Of a stretch of 64,000 nucleotides of DNA, positions 22,395 to 32,173 are shown one piece after another. The stretch covers positions 26,684-90,683 of the forward strand of contig JAUIDP010000004.1 in the NCBI GenBank assembly GCA_030429005.1, read 5' to 3'. The translations under genes were made by a program, and so were the position numbers. The notes under the pieces were generated by a model. The model ran no database searches, was not told the DNA's origin, and worked only from the letters and a program-made list of their open reading frames with translations. The DNA is from Gammaproteobacteria bacterium. Its GTDB lineage: Bacteria; Pseudomonadota; Gammaproteobacteria; Steroidobacterales; Woeseiaceae. Within the stretch, counting starts at the first letter, position 1. Each line of letters begins with the position of its first letter.

Positions 22395-23253
22395 GTTCTC
22401 TCGCTTTGTATCGGGCAGTGGTCATTCGTGGGTGGCCAGCGTAATCGTCAACGCAGGCAATGTCACCCCATCCGTCGGCAACCAGGATGTTCGCGACGGC
22501 CGTACGCTGGTCATTGCCGTGCTCCAGCAGGAACAGGCCGCCATCGGCCAGGAGGCCGCGGCAATCGCGCGACAGGCAGCGAATGGCGTCGAGGCCGTCG
22601 CTGCCCGATGTGAGTGCCAGGCCGGGTTCGGCCGCAAGGGCCGCAAGTGCGGCATCGCCTTCTGCCACATACGGCGGGTTGGAGAGGATCAGGTCAAACC
22701 GTTCGCCGGCCACCGGCTCCGTCCAGTGACCCTGCACGCAAGTCACATTGGCCAGGTTCAGCTGTCGAACGTTATTGCGTGCAACCGCGAGGGCATCGGC
22801 GCTGGCATCGGTTGCAACGACGGCGCAGGCTGGTCGTTCGCTGGCAATGGCAACGGCGATTGCGCCGCTACCCGTGCCGAGATCGAGAATGCGCCACCCG
22901 GCATCGCGCGGAATCTCGCGCAAGGCGTGCTCCACCAGCAACTCGGTCTCCGGGCGCGGCACCAGTGTTGCCGGTGATACCTGCAACTCCAGCGACCAGA
23001 ATTCCCGCGTTCCGGTGATATAGGCCATCGGCACACCGGCAATGCGCCTGGCCAGCGCCTCGTCGAGTCGCGCAACTGCGAGTTCATCGAGTGTGTCCTC
23101 CGGGTGCGCATACAGGTAGCTTCTGGGCATGTCGATGCTGCGGGCGACCAGCATCTCGGCGTCCAGCCGCGCGGAATCGCTGCACGGCTGCAGCCTCTCG
23201 GTCGCCAAGGCAATGGCGGACGCTATGGACAGGGGTTCGGTTGTTGACGGCAT
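22381..23253 (-). CDS. prmC: Release factor glutamine methyltransferase
   Basis: 290 residues. An N-terminal helical domain (about 1-100, with [14 protein letters not shown]) binds the release factor. The methyltransferase domain carries [12 protein letters not shown] and the catalytic N192-P-P-Y motif for methylation of the glutamine of GGQ in RF1/RF2. In many gammaproteobacteria prmC directly follows prfA; here the plus-strand cystathionine beta-synthase-like gene separates them. The ATG lies 25 bp from that gene's start, so the two divergent starts share almost no intergenic DNA. Confidence 0.95.
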   Translation of the reverse strand: MPSTTEPLSIASAIALATERLQPCSDSARLDAEMLVARSIDMPRSYLYAHPEDTLDELAVARLDEALARRIAGVPMAYITGTREFWSLELQVSPATLVPRPETELLVEHALREIPRDAGWRILDLGTGSGAIAVAIASERPACAVVATDASADALAVARNNVRQLNLANVTCVQGHWTEPVAGERFDLILSNPPYVAEGDAALAALAAEPGLALTSGSDGLDAIRCLSRDCRGLLADGGLFLLEHGNDQRTAVANILVADGWGDIACVDDYAGHPRMTTARYKAREHDHD

Positions 23254-23278
23254 GATGCTGAATCGGAACTATACGCGC

Positions 23279-24643
23279 ATGAAAATCTATTCCAACATCC
23301 TGGAAATGGTCGGGCGAACCCCGATGCTCGAAGTGCACAATCTCGACACCGGCCCCTGCCAGCTGTTCCTGAAGCTCGAACTGATGAATCCCGGCGGCTC
23401 CGTCAAGGACCGTATCGGTATCTCGATGATCGAGGAGGCCGAGCGTCGCGGCGACATCAAGCCTGGTGACCTGCTGGTGGAGGCCACTGCCGGCAATACC
23501 GGAATTGGTCTTGCGCTGGTCGCCGCGCAAAAGGGTTACCGGCTGTTGCTGGTCATCCCGGACAAGATGAGCCAGGAGAAAATATTCAATTTGCGGGCGA
23601 TGGGCGCGGAGGTCGTGTTGACGCGCTCGGACGTGGCCAAGGGCCACCCGGAGTATTACCAGGACCTGGGCCGGTCGATTGCAGCGGAGCGGGGCGCCTA
23701 CTTTATCAACCAGTTCGGCAACCTGGACAATCCACTGGCGCATGAGCAAACGACGATGCCGGAAATCCTCGAACAGATGGATGGCAAGCTGGACGCGATC
23801 GTCCTTGGCGTCGGGTCCAGCGGCACCGTCAGCGGCATCTGCAAGTACCTGAACGAGCATGCGCCCGACGTCGATGTCATTCTCGCCGATCCGGTCGGTT
23901 CTATTCTTGCGGAGTACATCAACGAAGGCACGCTGAGCGACAAGAGCAGCAGCTGGCTGGTCGAAGGCATCGGCGAGGATTTTATCCCGGAGATTGCCGA
24001 CTTCTCGCGAGTTACAAAGGCTTATGCCATCAGCGATGCCGAGTCCTTCGCCGCCGCGCGAGACCTGTTGCGATCCGAAGGGCTGCTGGCCGGTTCGTCG
24101 TCGGGTACATTGCTGGCAGCGGCATTGAAATACTGCCAGGAGCAGAACGAAGCCAGGCGCGTTGTCACCTTCGCCTGCGACACGGGCAACAAGTACCTGT
24201 CGAAGCTGTACAACGATTTCTGGATGGAAGACCAGGGCTTCATCACGCGCGAACAGCAGGGTGATCTCCGCGACCTGGTCGGTCGTCCGCACGGCGAGCG
24301 CGCAACGATTACCGTCGGTCCGAACGACGTTCTGACGACGGCACACAATCGGCTGCGCAATGCCGGTTTTTCACAATTGCCGGTCATGGACGACGGCAAG
24401 CTCGTCGGCATCGTCACCGAAGACACGATCATCCAGCACGTGTTCGGCAGGCCGGAGCTGATGAATTCACCGGTCGCAGAAGCCATGGAGTCCGCGTTCA
24501 TCAAGCTGGAAGCCGATACCAGCATCAATAACCTGGTTGCGATGCTGAGCGTACAACCGTATGCGGCCATCATGGATGGCGACGAGTTCGTCGGCCTGAT
24601 TACCCGTTCGGACGTTCTGAACTACCTGCGCCGGCAGATGTAG
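23279..24643 (+). CDS. PLP-dependent cystathionine beta-synthase/cysteine synthase with CBS domain pair
   Basis: 454 residues. A cysteine-synthase fold (residues 1-320) carries the PLP lysine K43 in NPGGSVKDRI, EATAGNTGIGLAL for the phosphate/substrate loop, and VGSSGTVSGI. The C-terminal ~120 residues are two CBS motifs (ITVGPNDVLTTAHNRLRNAG and VAEAMESAFIKLEADTSIN). This matches cystathionine beta-synthases (serine + homocysteine) and CBS-tailed O-acetylserine sulfhydrylases; I cannot separate the two activities. The N-terminal heme-binding region of vertebrate CBS is absent. ATGs at 23252 and 23255 are possible starts but would overlap prmC. It sits alone in opposite orientation inside a broken prfA-prmC pair. 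Confidence 0.88.
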   Translation: MKIYSNILEMVGRTPMLEVHNLDTGPCQLFLKLELMNPGGSVKDRIGISMIEEAERRGDIKPGDLLVEATAGNTGIGLALVAAQKGYRLLLVIPDKMSQEKIFNLRAMGAEVVLTRSDVAKGHPEYYQDLGRSIAAERGAYFINQFGNLDNPLAHEQTTMPEILEQMDGKLDAIVLGVGSSGTVSGICKYLNEHAPDVDVILADPVGSILAEYINEGTLSDKSSSWLVEGIGEDFIPEIADFSRVTKAYAISDAESFAAARDLLRSEGLLAGSSSGTLLAAALKYCQEQNEARRVVTFACDTGNKYLSKLYNDFWMEDQGFITREQQGDLRDLVGRPHGERATITVGPNDVLTTAHNRLRNAGFSQLPVMDDGKLVGIVTEDTIIQHVFGRPELMNSPVAEAMESAFIKLEADTSINNLVAMLSVQPYAAIMDGDEFVGLITRSDVLNYLRRQM

Positions 24644-24650
24644 TCAGGCA

Positions 24651-24794
24651 GGCGCATAGCGCGGCGTGGGGAGTTCCTCCTCGAGAACTTAAGCGCAGCG
24701 CAGCGAGCCGTGCTACCAGATCAATGAACCATTTAGTTGGCGCGGTGGTGCTACCAGGACCCGAGGAGGAACTCCCCACGCCGCGCTATGCGCC
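24651..24794. repeat. 33-bp perfect inverted repeat, about 144 bp overall
   Basis: The sequence from 24651 to 24683 (beginning GGCGCATAGCGCGGCG) is exactly the reverse complement of 24762-24794 over 33 bases. The 78-bp spacer contains GTGCTACCAG twice (near 24710 and 24749). It lies between the convergent cystathionine beta-synthase-like gene and prfA. The structure is that of a MITE or palindromic intergenic element; it may also act as a bidirectional transcription stop, although no T-run follows the stem. No related transposase is seen in the window. Confidence 0.85.
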
Positions 24795-24816
24795 GGGCGC
24801 ACCTGTTCCGCACCGG

Positions 24817-25899
24817 CTAGTCCTCCAGCGAGGCGAGCCGGTCAGCCTGGTATTCGCTGGTCAGCGGGTCGATGACCTGGGCCAGGTCGCCTTCGAGAAT
24901 TTCATCCAGCTTGTACAGCGTCAGGTTGATGCGATGGTCGGTTACCCGGCCCTGGGGATAGTTGTAGGTCCGGATGCGTTCCGAGCGATCGCCGGAACCG
25001 ACCAGTGAACGCCGCTGTTCGGCCTGTTCGGTTTCCTGTGCAGCAATTTCTGCGTCCAGCAGGCGCGCCTGCAACAGCGACATGGCCCGCGCCCGGTTCT
25101 TGTGTTGCGAGCGCTCGTCCTGGCATTCGACGACGATCCCGGTTGGCAGGTGCGTCAGGCGTACCGCCGAATCGGTCTTGTTGACATGCTGACCGCCTGC
25201 GCCGGACGCGCGGTAGGTGTCGACACGCAGGTCCGCGGGGTTGATTTCTTTCGCCTCGACTTCGTCGGGCTCGGGCAACACGGCGACGGTGCAGGCCGAT
25301 GTGTGGATGCGGCCCTGTGACTCGGTCGCCGGTACGCGCTGCACACGGTGTGCGCCCGACTCAAACTTGAGACTGGCGAAAATGCCATTGCCGGTGATGC
25401 GGCTGATGATCTCCTTGTAGCCTCCGTGTTCGCCTTCGCGGGCGCTCAGGATTTCGACATTCCAGTTTTTTTCCTCGGCGAATTTCGAATACATGCGAAA
25501 CAGGTCGCCGGCGAAAATGGCCGCTTCGTCGCCACCGGTACCGGCGCGCACTTCGAGATAGACGTTGCTGCCGTCGTGCGGGTCGGGCGGTATCAGCGAC
25601 TCTTGCAGCTCCAGTTCGAGTTCCTCGCAACGGGCCGTTGCCGTCCGCAGCTCGTCCTCGCCCATCTCGCGCACTTCCGGGTCGCTGTCAGCGGCCATCT
25701 CTTCGGCTGCAGCCATGTCGGTCTGCAGGCTTGCGTAGTCGGCAAACAGCTTGACGACGGGACCAATGCGCGCGTACTCCTGGGACAGCTCGCGGTAGCG
25801 GTTCTGGTCATTAATGACTTCCGGTTCGGCCAACAGGCCCTCGAGTTCTTCGTGGCGGCCGCGGACAGCTTCCAGTTTGTGTCGAATGGACTCTTTCAA
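24817..25899 (-). CDS. prfA: Peptide chain release factor 1
   Basis: 360 residues. The stop-codon recognition tripeptide P190-A-T (in [12 protein letters not shown]) marks RF1, which reads UAA and UAG, and the catalytic G235-G-Q lies in [15 protein letters not shown]. Its Gln is the substrate of PrmC, encoded 1.6 kb away. The ATG overlaps the hemA stop by 4 bases, so hemA-prfA is an operon. Confidence 0.98.
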   Translation of the reverse strand: MKESIRHKLEAVRGRHEELEGLLAEPEVINDQNRYRELSQEYARIGPVVKLFADYASLQTDMAAAEEMAADSDPEVREMGEDELRTATARCEELELELQESLIPPDPHDGSNVYLEVRAGTGGDEAAIFAGDLFRMYSKFAEEKNWNVEILSAREGEHGGYKEIISRITGNGIFASLKFESGAHRVQRVPATESQGRIHTSACTVAVLPEPDEVEAKEINPADLRVDTYRASGAGGQHVNKTDSAVRLTHLPTGIVVECQDERSQHKNRARAMSLLQARLLDAEIAAQETEQAEQRRSLVGSGDRSERIRTYNYPQGRVTDHRINLTLYKLDEILEGDLAQVIDPLTSEYQADRLASLED

Positions 25900-27158
25900 G
25901 CGGTATCTTCTTCATCGAGGTCGAAAAGTGTGCGCGCCGCGGCAATTATCTGCTCGTTCGACTGTTCGCCCGCTTCGCGCAGGCGGACTGTCGGACTGTG
26001 CAGCAACTTCTTCATCATTGCACCTGTTGCGTATTCGATCAGATCGTCGCCGCTCATGCCGCTGGCAAGCCTTCGGCGAGCCTGTTCCGCAACTTCGTCA
26101 CGAACTGCCTGGCCATGGTCACGCAGCGCGGTGATGATCGGGTTGGCCTCCTTGGCACGCTCCATTGCCGTATAGCGCTTGATCTCGAGATCGAGAATGC
26201 GGTGGGCATCGATGGCGGCTGCCTCGCGGCTGCCCTGGCCTTCCTGGATGACTTTTTGCAGGTCGTCGACGCTGTACAGGTAGACGTCGTCCAGTTCCGC
26301 CACTGCCTGCTCAATGTCACGGGGCACGGCAATGTCGACAGCAAATATCGGCTTGCGCCTGCGGGCGCGGCTGGCTGCGGCCATTTGTGCGCGGGAGAGG
26401 ATGGGTTCGGGGCTGGCGGTTGACGTGATCAGGATGTCGGCCTCCGGCAAGGTGCCTTCGAGCTCGGACAGCGGCACTGCGTAGCCGCCGAACTGGCTGG
26501 CCAGCTGCCTGGCCCGGTCGAGATCACGGTTGGCCACGAACAGGCGCCCGAGCTGTTTTGCGGACAGGTGCCGGGCCACCAGTTCGATGGTCGACCCGGC
26601 ACCGACGAGCAGCGCCGTATGTTGCGAAAAACCGGCGAAGAATTGCTGTGCGAGGCTGACAGCTGCCGACGCGACAGACACCGGGCTGGCGCCGATCTCG
26701 GTTTCCGTGCGCACCTTCTTGGCCACCGAAAAGGTGTGCTGGAACAGTGCGCCGAGGTGCCTGCCGACGGAGCCGGCCCGTTCGGCATCGCGGACGGCGT
26801 CCTTCAGCTGGCCGAGGATCTGCGGTTCGCCGAGCACCATCGAGTCCAGGCCACAGGCGACCCGGAATATATGTCGAATGGCCTGTTCCTGGTCCAGCGA
26901 AAACAGCGAGTCGGCAAAGGCCGGGTCGAGGTTGCCTTCGTCGTGCAACCAGTTGCGTAGTTCGTCACGGCCGGCGTCGCCGGAAATGACGTAGAATTCA
27001 GTACGATTACAGGTAGATAGCAGCACCGCTTCGTCTATGTCCTGCATTTCCTTCAGGCGAGCCAGGGCCCGGCCTATCTGCTCGCCGGCGAACACAATTT
27101 GTTCGCGTACTTCGACAGGTGCCGTGGTATGGTTCAGCCCGAGAATTTGCAGCCGCAT
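25896..27158 (-). CDS. hemA: Glutamyl-tRNA reductase
   Basis: About 420 residues. It begins [19 protein letters not shown], with the catalytic Cys in [11 protein letters not shown], then a Rossmann NADPH domain ([17 protein letters not shown]) and a C-terminal dimerisation helix region. It makes glutamate-1-semialdehyde from Glu-tRNA, the first step of C5 haem synthesis; supply matters for the many c-type haems encoded at 40-47 kb. A second ATG three codons upstream (27167) is possible. The 97-bp gap to the divergent TPR gene should hold promoters for both. Confidence 0.96.
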   Translation of the reverse strand: MRLQILGLNHTTAPVEVREQIVFAGEQIGRALARLKEMQDIDEAVLLSTCNRTEFYVISGDAGRDELRNWLHDEGNLDPAFADSLFSLDQEQAIRHIFRVACGLDSMVLGEPQILGQLKDAVRDAERAGSVGRHLGALFQHTFSVAKKVRTETEIGASPVSVASAAVSLAQQFFAGFSQHTALLVGAGSTIELVARHLSAKQLGRLFVANRDLDRARQLASQFGGYAVPLSELEGTLPEADILITSTASPEPILSRAQMAAASRARRRKPIFAVDIAVPRDIEQAVAELDDVYLYSVDDLQKVIQEGQGSREAAAIDAHRILDLEIKRYTAMERAKEANPIITALRDHGQAVRDEVAEQARRRLASGMSGDDLIEYATGAMMKKLLHSPTVRLREAGEQSNEQIIAAARTLFDLDEEDTA

Positions 27159-27255
27159 AGAATGCAATTGTAAGCGAACTGATGGCGTTGTTGCTTGTCT
27201 CTGTTACATGTATGCCGCATGGCGGCGATTTAACCGAATCACCCGTAGAACAGTA

Positions 27256-28992
27256 ATGCATCATTTCAACCGACTAATCTCCCTGCTCGCCATTGTCGCG
27301 ATGCTGGCCTCACCCGGGCTCGACGGCGCACGGGCAGAGAACGACAACGGGATTGAGGCCGCCGGCCACCTGATCGAGGGCGAGAATGCGCTGCAGGCAG
27401 GCGAGTACCTGACGGCGGCGCAGGAATACCGCAAGGCGGCCGAGCTCAGCGACAATGTTGACGTCGCCCGCAAGGCGACGCATATCGCGTTGCGGCTGGG
27501 CTTCAACGACGAAGCGCTGCTGTCGGCGGCCCGGTGGATAGAGCTGGACGAGTCGGATGACGAAGCGCGCGTCCTGTACACGCAATTGCAGATTCGTACC
27601 GGCAACATCCGCGAGGCGGAAAAGGCGATCAAGGAACTGGTCGATCTGGATGACGAAAATGCCGACCGGCGCCTCGTGTCGCTGCTGCCGATGTTGTCCG
27701 AGGAAGACCCGCAAAACGCAGACTTGTTGATGCGTGAACTGGCGAAGCCATTCCGCAAGTCGGCGCCGGCCAACTACGCCACGGCGGTGCTGGCCCTGCA
27801 GGCGGGCGACGCCGAGTATGCGCTGAAGAAATCGGCACGGGCCACGGAGATCGAGCCGGACTGGCTGAAACCCAAACTGGTTTACGGCCGCGCGCTGATG
27901 ATGAGTGGCGACTTGCCGGGCGCAATCGAATACATGGCCGGCGTGGTCGGCGACAACCCGAATATCGATCCCGATGCGCGTATGGAACTGGCCGTCATGT
28001 ATATGTCAGCGGACCGTGACGACGATGCACTGAGCCAGGTCAACCAGATCCAGCTCGAGCACACCGGCCGCATGGACGCGCTGCGCCTGATGGGCATTAT
28101 CAATTTCCGGCAGAACAACCTGGATGCGGCGCAAAGTGATTTCGAGGATCTGCTCGCAAGTGGCAGCTTCACGATGGACGCGTTCTATTACCTTGCGCGG
28201 ATTGCCGATTTTCGCGGCGAACCGAAACGCGCCGTGCAGTTCTACAAGCAGGTACGGGAAGGACAACATGCCCTGGGTTCACAACGCCGTGCGAGTGCGT
28301 TGACCGCGATCCAGCTGGGTGAACCCGAAGATGCGCTGCACCACCTCGACCAGTTTGCGGACCGCAACCCGGAATTTGCCGTCGATATGGTCATCGCCAA
28401 GGCACAACTGCTGGCGGCACTCGGTCGCAGTGAAGAAGCGATGTTTTACTACGACAAGGCGACGCAGTTCAGGCCGGACAATGAAGAAACGGCTCTGGGT
28501 CGTGCGGCACTGCTGCTCAATATGGACCGGGTGGACCAGGCGATCGAGGCCTACCGGGATGCTGTAGATCGCTGGCCGAACAGTGCATTGTCGCTGAACG
28601 CGCTGGGCTATACGCTCGCCGACCGTACCGATGAAATCGACGAAGCCGAGAAGCTGGTCCGGCGGGCGCTGCGATACGACCCGCACAGTCCGGCAATAAT
28701 CGATAGTCTCGGCTGGGTGCTGTATAAGCAGGGTAAATACGAAGAGGCGCTGGAGCAGTTGCAGATCGCGTACAGTCGCTTTCCGGACCCTGAAGTTGCC
28801 GCGCATCTCGTTGACGTCCTGTCAGAATTGAACCGCCATGAAGAAGCACTCGAATTGCTGGCTGCCGCCGAAGAACGAAGCCCGGAGAGCGATCTCCTGG
28901 CCAATGTTCGCGAGCGCCGGTTCCCCGGCACCAAGGCGGCCGCAGTGGTTGAACCCAAGGCCGATACCGAGGCCGAGCCGGTACCCGATTAG
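27256..28992 (+). CDS. Periplasmic tetratricopeptide-repeat protein
   Basis: 578 residues with a signal peptide (about 1-27, ending GARA). Nearly the whole mature part is TPR helices, for example HLIEGENALQAGEYLTAAQE, AMFYYDKATQF and SLGWVLYKQGKYEEALEQLQ. Orthologues directly before lolB are common in Pseudomonas and relatives. It is probably a protein-interaction scaffold in the envelope. The C-terminal ~25 residues are acidic. The gene ends one base before the lolB start codon. Confidence 0.85.
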   Translation: MHHFNRLISLLAIVAMLASPGLDGARAENDNGIEAAGHLIEGENALQAGEYLTAAQEYRKAAELSDNVDVARKATHIALRLGFNDEALLSAARWIELDESDDEARVLYTQLQIRTGNIREAEKAIKELVDLDDENADRRLVSLLPMLSEEDPQNADLLMRELAKPFRKSAPANYATAVLALQAGDAEYALKKSARATEIEPDWLKPKLVYGRALMMSGDLPGAIEYMAGVVGDNPNIDPDARMELAVMYMSADRDDDALSQVNQIQLEHTGRMDALRLMGIINFRQNNLDAAQSDFEDLLASGSFTMDAFYYLARIADFRGEPKRAVQFYKQVREGQHALGSQRRASALTAIQLGEPEDALHHLDQFADRNPEFAVDMVIAKAQLLAALGRSEEAMFYYDKATQFRPDNEETALGRAALLLNMDRVDQAIEAYRDAVDRWPNSALSLNALGYTLADRTDEIDEAEKLVRRALRYDPHSPAIIDSLGWVLYKQGKYEEALEQLQIAYSRFPDPEVAAHLVDVLSELNRHEEALELLAAAEERSPESDLLANVRERRFPGTKAAAVVEPKADTEAEPVPD

Positions 28993-28993
28993 C

Positions 28994-29587
28994 TTGCGGC
29001 ACGCATTGCCGCTGGCGCTGTTCGCGCTGCTGCTGGGCGGCTGCGCATCCCGGCCTGTCACGCAATTGCCCGAGCTCAACGACTGGGCAGTACGTCAGCA
29101 GGTCCTTGCGGCCAGGAGCGAATGGGAATTTTCCGGGCGGATTGCGGTCAGCACCGGCGACGACGGCTTCAACGGCAAGCTGCGCTGGCAGCAGCACGAC
29201 GAATCATTCAATGCGACCGTCAGCGGCCCGCTGGGCATCGGCACCGTGCGCATCGAAGGGGCGGGACAGCATGCCATCCTGACGGACAAGGACGGTGTAC
29301 GCACGGAACTCCGGGACGTCGAGGAGGACCTCAGGATTCGCTATGGCTGGACGATCCCGGTGGCAAGCCTGCGCTACTGGGCATTAGGCATTCCGGACCC
29401 GCAGGCGGCCGCGCAAACCGAGCTGAACGACGACCAGCAACTCGCCAAACTAGAGCAGGACGGCTGGCAGCTGAGCATCGCAAGTTACCGCGAGAACGCC
29501 GGTCAGAGCATGCCGCACCGCCTTTCTGCACAAAAAACTTCGACTCGGGTGCGGATCGTCATCGACAAATGGAAATTTTTTGACTAA
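28994..29587 (+). CDS. lolB: Outer-membrane lipoprotein LolB
   Basis: 197 residues from a TTG start that follows the preceding stop by one base. A lipoprotein signal peptide (MRHALPLALFALLLGGC) has the lipobox LGGC. The mature protein has the LolB pattern: WEFSGRIAVSTGDDGFNGKLRW, VSGPLGIGTVRIEG, IPVASLRYWALG and a terminal RIVIDKWKFFD. LolB receives lipoproteins from LolA and inserts them in the outer membrane. In many gammaproteobacteria ispE comes next; here a tRNA-Gln gene follows after 27 bp. Confidence 0.9.
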   Translation: MRHALPLALFALLLGGCASRPVTQLPELNDWAVRQQVLAARSEWEFSGRIAVSTGDDGFNGKLRWQQHDESFNATVSGPLGIGTVRIEGAGQHAILTDKDGVRTELRDVEEDLRIRYGWTIPVASLRYWALGIPDPQAAAQTELNDDQQLAKLEQDGWQLSIASYRENAGQSMPHRLSAQKTSTRVRIVIDKWKFFD

Positions 29588-29614
29588 ATTGCGCCGCACA
29601 CGCAGGGCTTACGT

Positions 29615-29689
29615 TGGGGCGTAGCCAAGTGGTAAGGCATCGGGTTTTGATCCCGTGTATCGCAGGTTCGAATCCTGCCGCCCCAGCCA
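29615..29689 (+). tRNA. tRNA-Gln (TTG anticodon)
   Basis: 75 bases including an encoded CCA. The acceptor stem TGGGGCG pairs with CGCCCCA, followed by discriminator G and CCA. The anticodon stem CGGG/CCCG encloses a 7-base loop TTTTGAT with anticodon TTG at 29647-29649. The T-arm contains GGTTCGAATCC. Position between lolB and prs is typical in gammaproteobacteria. Confidence 0.97.
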
Positions 29690-29713
29690 ATTCGAAGGAC
29701 CCAGGGAGGAGTC

Positions 29714-30667
29714 GTGGATCTGGTATCGATGGCAGTGTTTTCGGGCAACGCGCACCCGAAACTCGCTAACGACATAGCGCGCTGCCTGCACGTACCACTG
29801 GCGCGGGCCCACGTCGGGCGTTTCAGCGACGGCGAAATCAACGTCGAGATCCTGGAAAATATTCGCGGCCGCGAGACCTTCATCATCCAGCCCACCAGCC
29901 CGCCATCGTCAGAAAACCTGATGGAGTTGCTGGTCATGGTCGATGCCGCCCGGCGCGCATCGGCGGCCCGGATCACCGCGGTCATGCCATATTTCGGCTT
30001 CGCGCGCCAGGATCGCCGGCCGCGCTCGTCACGCGTACCGATCACGGCAAAGCTGGTCGCGAAGCTGATTGCAGCCGCAGGCGTCGACCGCGTCCTGACG
30101 GTGGACCTGCATGCCGACCAGATCCAGGGTTTCTTCGATATCCCGGTCGACAATGTGTATGCATCGCCCATCCTGCTGGGCGAAGTCTGGCGGCAGAAGT
30201 ACGACAACATGGTCGTCGTGTCGCCGGATGTCGGCGGCGTGGTTCGTGCCCGCGCGCTCGCCAAGCGGCTGGACGATGCCGACCTCGTCATCATCGACAA
30301 GCGCCGCGCCAAGGCCAACCAGTCCGAGGTCATGAATATTATCGGCGAGGTCTCCGGCAAGCACTGCATCATGATGGATGACATGGTGGATACAGCGGGC
30401 ACGCTGTGCCACGCGGCGGCGGCGCTGAAACGGCACGGTGCCGCATCGGTGCAGGCATATATAACCCATCCCGTCCTGTCCGGGTCTGCGGTCAGCCGTA
30501 TTACCGAGTCGGAACTTGACGAGGTTGTCGTCACCGACACCATTCCGCTGAACGAAGAAGCACAGGCTTGCACGAAGATCCGCCAGCTCTCGACGGCCGA
30601 GTTGCTGGCCGAGACCATGCGGCGGATTTCCGACGAGGAGTCCGTTTCTTCGCTCTACCTCGACTAG
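29714..30667 (+). CDS. prs: Ribose-phosphate pyrophosphokinase
   Basis: 317 residues from a GTG preceded by AGGGAGGAG at good spacing. PRPP synthetase motifs: [19 protein letters not shown], the divalent-metal/ribose site [15 protein letters not shown] and the PRPP loop [18 protein letters not shown]. It makes PRPP for purine, pyrimidine, His and Trp synthesis. It is 24 bp from the tRNA-Gln, probably on the same transcript. Confidence 0.97.
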   Translation: MDLVSMAVFSGNAHPKLANDIARCLHVPLARAHVGRFSDGEINVEILENIRGRETFIIQPTSPPSSENLMELLVMVDAARRASAARITAVMPYFGFARQDRRPRSSRVPITAKLVAKLIAAAGVDRVLTVDLHADQIQGFFDIPVDNVYASPILLGEVWRQKYDNMVVVSPDVGGVVRARALAKRLDDADLVIIDKRRAKANQSEVMNIIGEVSGKHCIMMDDMVDTAGTLCHAAAALKRHGAASVQAYITHPVLSGSAVSRITESELDEVVVTDTIPLNEEAQACTKIRQLSTAELLAETMRRISDEESVSSLYLD

Positions 30668-30729
30668 GCTGTTTTTTTTCCCGGCACCGCCGGGCGGAAT
30701 CTGCCGACCGCGGCGCCTGTGCGTGAAAC

Positions 30730-30758
30730 TTGCCGTTCGGGGCCGCTGAGGTTAAGAT
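30730..30758 (+). promoter_or_regulatory. Candidate sigma-70 promoter of rplY
   Basis: TTGCCG and TAAGAT are separated by 17 bases, about 89 bases upstream of the rplY ATG, in the 180-bp gap after prs. The hexamers are plausible but were only read by eye. The leader also contains TTCGAA-AAA-ATTCGAA-type symmetry near 30808-30824. Confidence 0.35.
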
Positions 30759-30847
30759 GCGCCTCCGCTGGCGGACCGGTCGCAGGTCTGTCGGTGTTCA
30801 GGTTCGAAAAAATTCGAACGAAATCAATCAGATAATGGAGATCAGCC

Positions 30848-31531
30848 ATGGCTGAACAATTCGATCTGATTGCAGATTTTCGTGAAGACAACGGGAAAGG
30901 TGCGAGCCGCCGCCTGCGTCGAGAAGGGAAAGTCCCTGCAATCATCTATGGTGCCGGCCGTCCGCCGCGCGCGCTCAGTTTCGACCACAACAAGGTTCTG
31001 CGGCAGATGCAGAACGAGTCGTTCTACTCGAGTATTCTGAACATCAAGGTTGGCGACAAGAGCCAGGCCGCCGTGGTCAAGGATATACAACGTCATCCTG
31101 CAAAGCCGATCGTCATGCACATCGACCTGCAGCGTATTGTCGAAGACCAGGAAATCAGGATGAACATCCCGATTCACTTCGTCGGCGAAGACGTGGCGCC
31201 GGGTGTCAAGGCGGGTGGTTCCGTATCGCACCTGATTACCGATGTCGAGGTTCAGTGTCTGCCGAAGCACCTGCCGGAGTATTTCGAGGTTGATATCTCG
31301 AAGCTCGAGCTCGACGAGATGTTGCACCTGTCGGATATCAAGGTGCCCGAGGGTGTCGAGATTCCGGAACTGGCACAGGGTCCGGAACACGACCAGGCAA
31401 TCGTTTCCATCCACGTCATCAAGGCTGCGGTCATCGAAGAAGACGTCGACGACGAAGCTGCCGAGGGCGAGGACGCCGCGAAGGACGATGCAGCAGCAGA
31501 GTCCGGCGACGACGAGAGTTCGGAAGACTAG
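30848..31531 (+). CDS. rplY: 50S ribosomal protein L25, long (TL5/CTC) form
   Basis: 227 residues, longer than E. coli L25 (94) because of the C-terminal beta domain of the TL5/CTC type. The 5S rRNA-binding part starts LIADFREDNGKGASRRLRREGKVPAIIYG; the second domain contains PEYFEVDISKLELDEMLHLSD. A tail of about 35 residues is very acidic (EEDVDDEAAEGEDAA), a frequent feature in gammaproteobacteria. The start ATG has GGAG 8 bases upstream. Confidence 0.96.
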   Translation: MAEQFDLIADFREDNGKGASRRLRREGKVPAIIYGAGRPPRALSFDHNKVLRQMQNESFYSSILNIKVGDKSQAAVVKDIQRHPAKPIVMHIDLQRIVEDQEIRMNIPIHFVGEDVAPGVKAGGSVSHLITDVEVQCLPKHLPEYFEVDISKLELDEMLHLSDIKVPEGVEIPELAQGPEHDQAIVSIHVIKAAVIEEDVDDEAAEGEDAAKDDAAAESGDDESSED

Positions 31532-31551
31532 GCCACGCTTTCGTGGATCAG

Positions 31552-31577
31552 AAAGACCGCCGAATGGCGGTCTTTTT
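31552..31577 (+). terminator. Rho-independent terminator after rplY
   Basis: A perfect 10-bp stem AAAGACCGCC / GGCGGTCTTT with GAAT loop is followed directly by more T residues. It lies 20 bp past the rplY stop and 18 bp before pth, so pth must have its own promoter or depend on readthrough. Confidence 0.9.
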
Positions 31578-31594
31578 GTTTAAGATGCTGCCCC

Positions 31595-32173
31595 ATGAAT
31601 AACTTGTCCGCTATTGCCGGCCTGGGTAACCCCGAAGAGAAGTACGAGCGCACGCTGCACAACGCGGGGTTCTGGTTCGTGGATGCGCTGGCGCGAAAAT
31701 TCGGCGGCAGCTTTCGCTACGAAAAGAAGTTCGATGCGGACTGTTGCAAGGTTCAAATCCGTGGCTGCGAGGTCTGGCTGATCAAACCGCAGAGTTACAT
31801 GAATCTCAGCGGTGGACCGGTTCGTGCCGCGCTGGACTACTATCGCCTGGAACCGTCGAACCTGCTGGTGGCACACGACGAGATCGATTTGCCGCCCGGG
31901 ACAGTGCGGCTTAAAAAGGGCGGTGGCCACGGTGGCCATAACGGCATCCGCGATGTCATCAAGCATTGCGGACCTGGTTTCATGCGGCTGCGCCTCGGTG
32001 TAGGGCACCCGGGCGAGAAGGACCGGGTCACCGGTCACGTACTGAAGCGCGCATCCAGTGACGTGGAAGCAGCAGTGGAACGCAATATCGATGCGGCAAT
32101 CGACATTCTGCCCGTGCTGGTCGACGATGGCCTGAATGCCGCCATGAAAAAACTGCATACCAAGGAAAAATAA
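31595..32173 (+). CDS. pth: Peptidyl-tRNA hydrolase
   Basis: 192 residues of the Pth1 family: AGLGNPEEKYERTLHNAGFW (with the catalytic His), KPQSYMNLSGGPV, LLVAHDEIDLPPGTVRLKKGGGHGGHNGI and the conserved GVGHPG. It recycles peptidyl-tRNAs released from ribosomes. The stop is immediately followed by ychF; rplY-pth-ychF order is the usual one. Confidence 0.97.
   Translation: MNNLSAIAGLGNPEEKYERTLHNAGFWFVDALARKFGGSFRYEKKFDADCCKVQIRGCEVWLIKPQSYMNLSGGPVRAALDYYRLEPSNLLVAHDEIDLPPGTVRLKKGGGHGGHNGIRDVIKHCGPGFMRLRLGVGHPGEKDRVTGHVLKRASSDVEAAVERNIDAAIDILPVLVDDGLNAAMKKLHTKEK

Noticed and set aside
23084..24346. 420-codon minus-strand open frame across the cystathionine beta-synthase-like gene
   Set aside because: Antisense shadow of a well-conserved enzyme; no family resemblance in its product.
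30668..30700. T-run and GC hairpin after prs as a terminator
   Set aside because: The T-run precedes the CCCGGC/GCCGGG hairpin on the plus strand, the wrong order for Rho-independent termination of prs.
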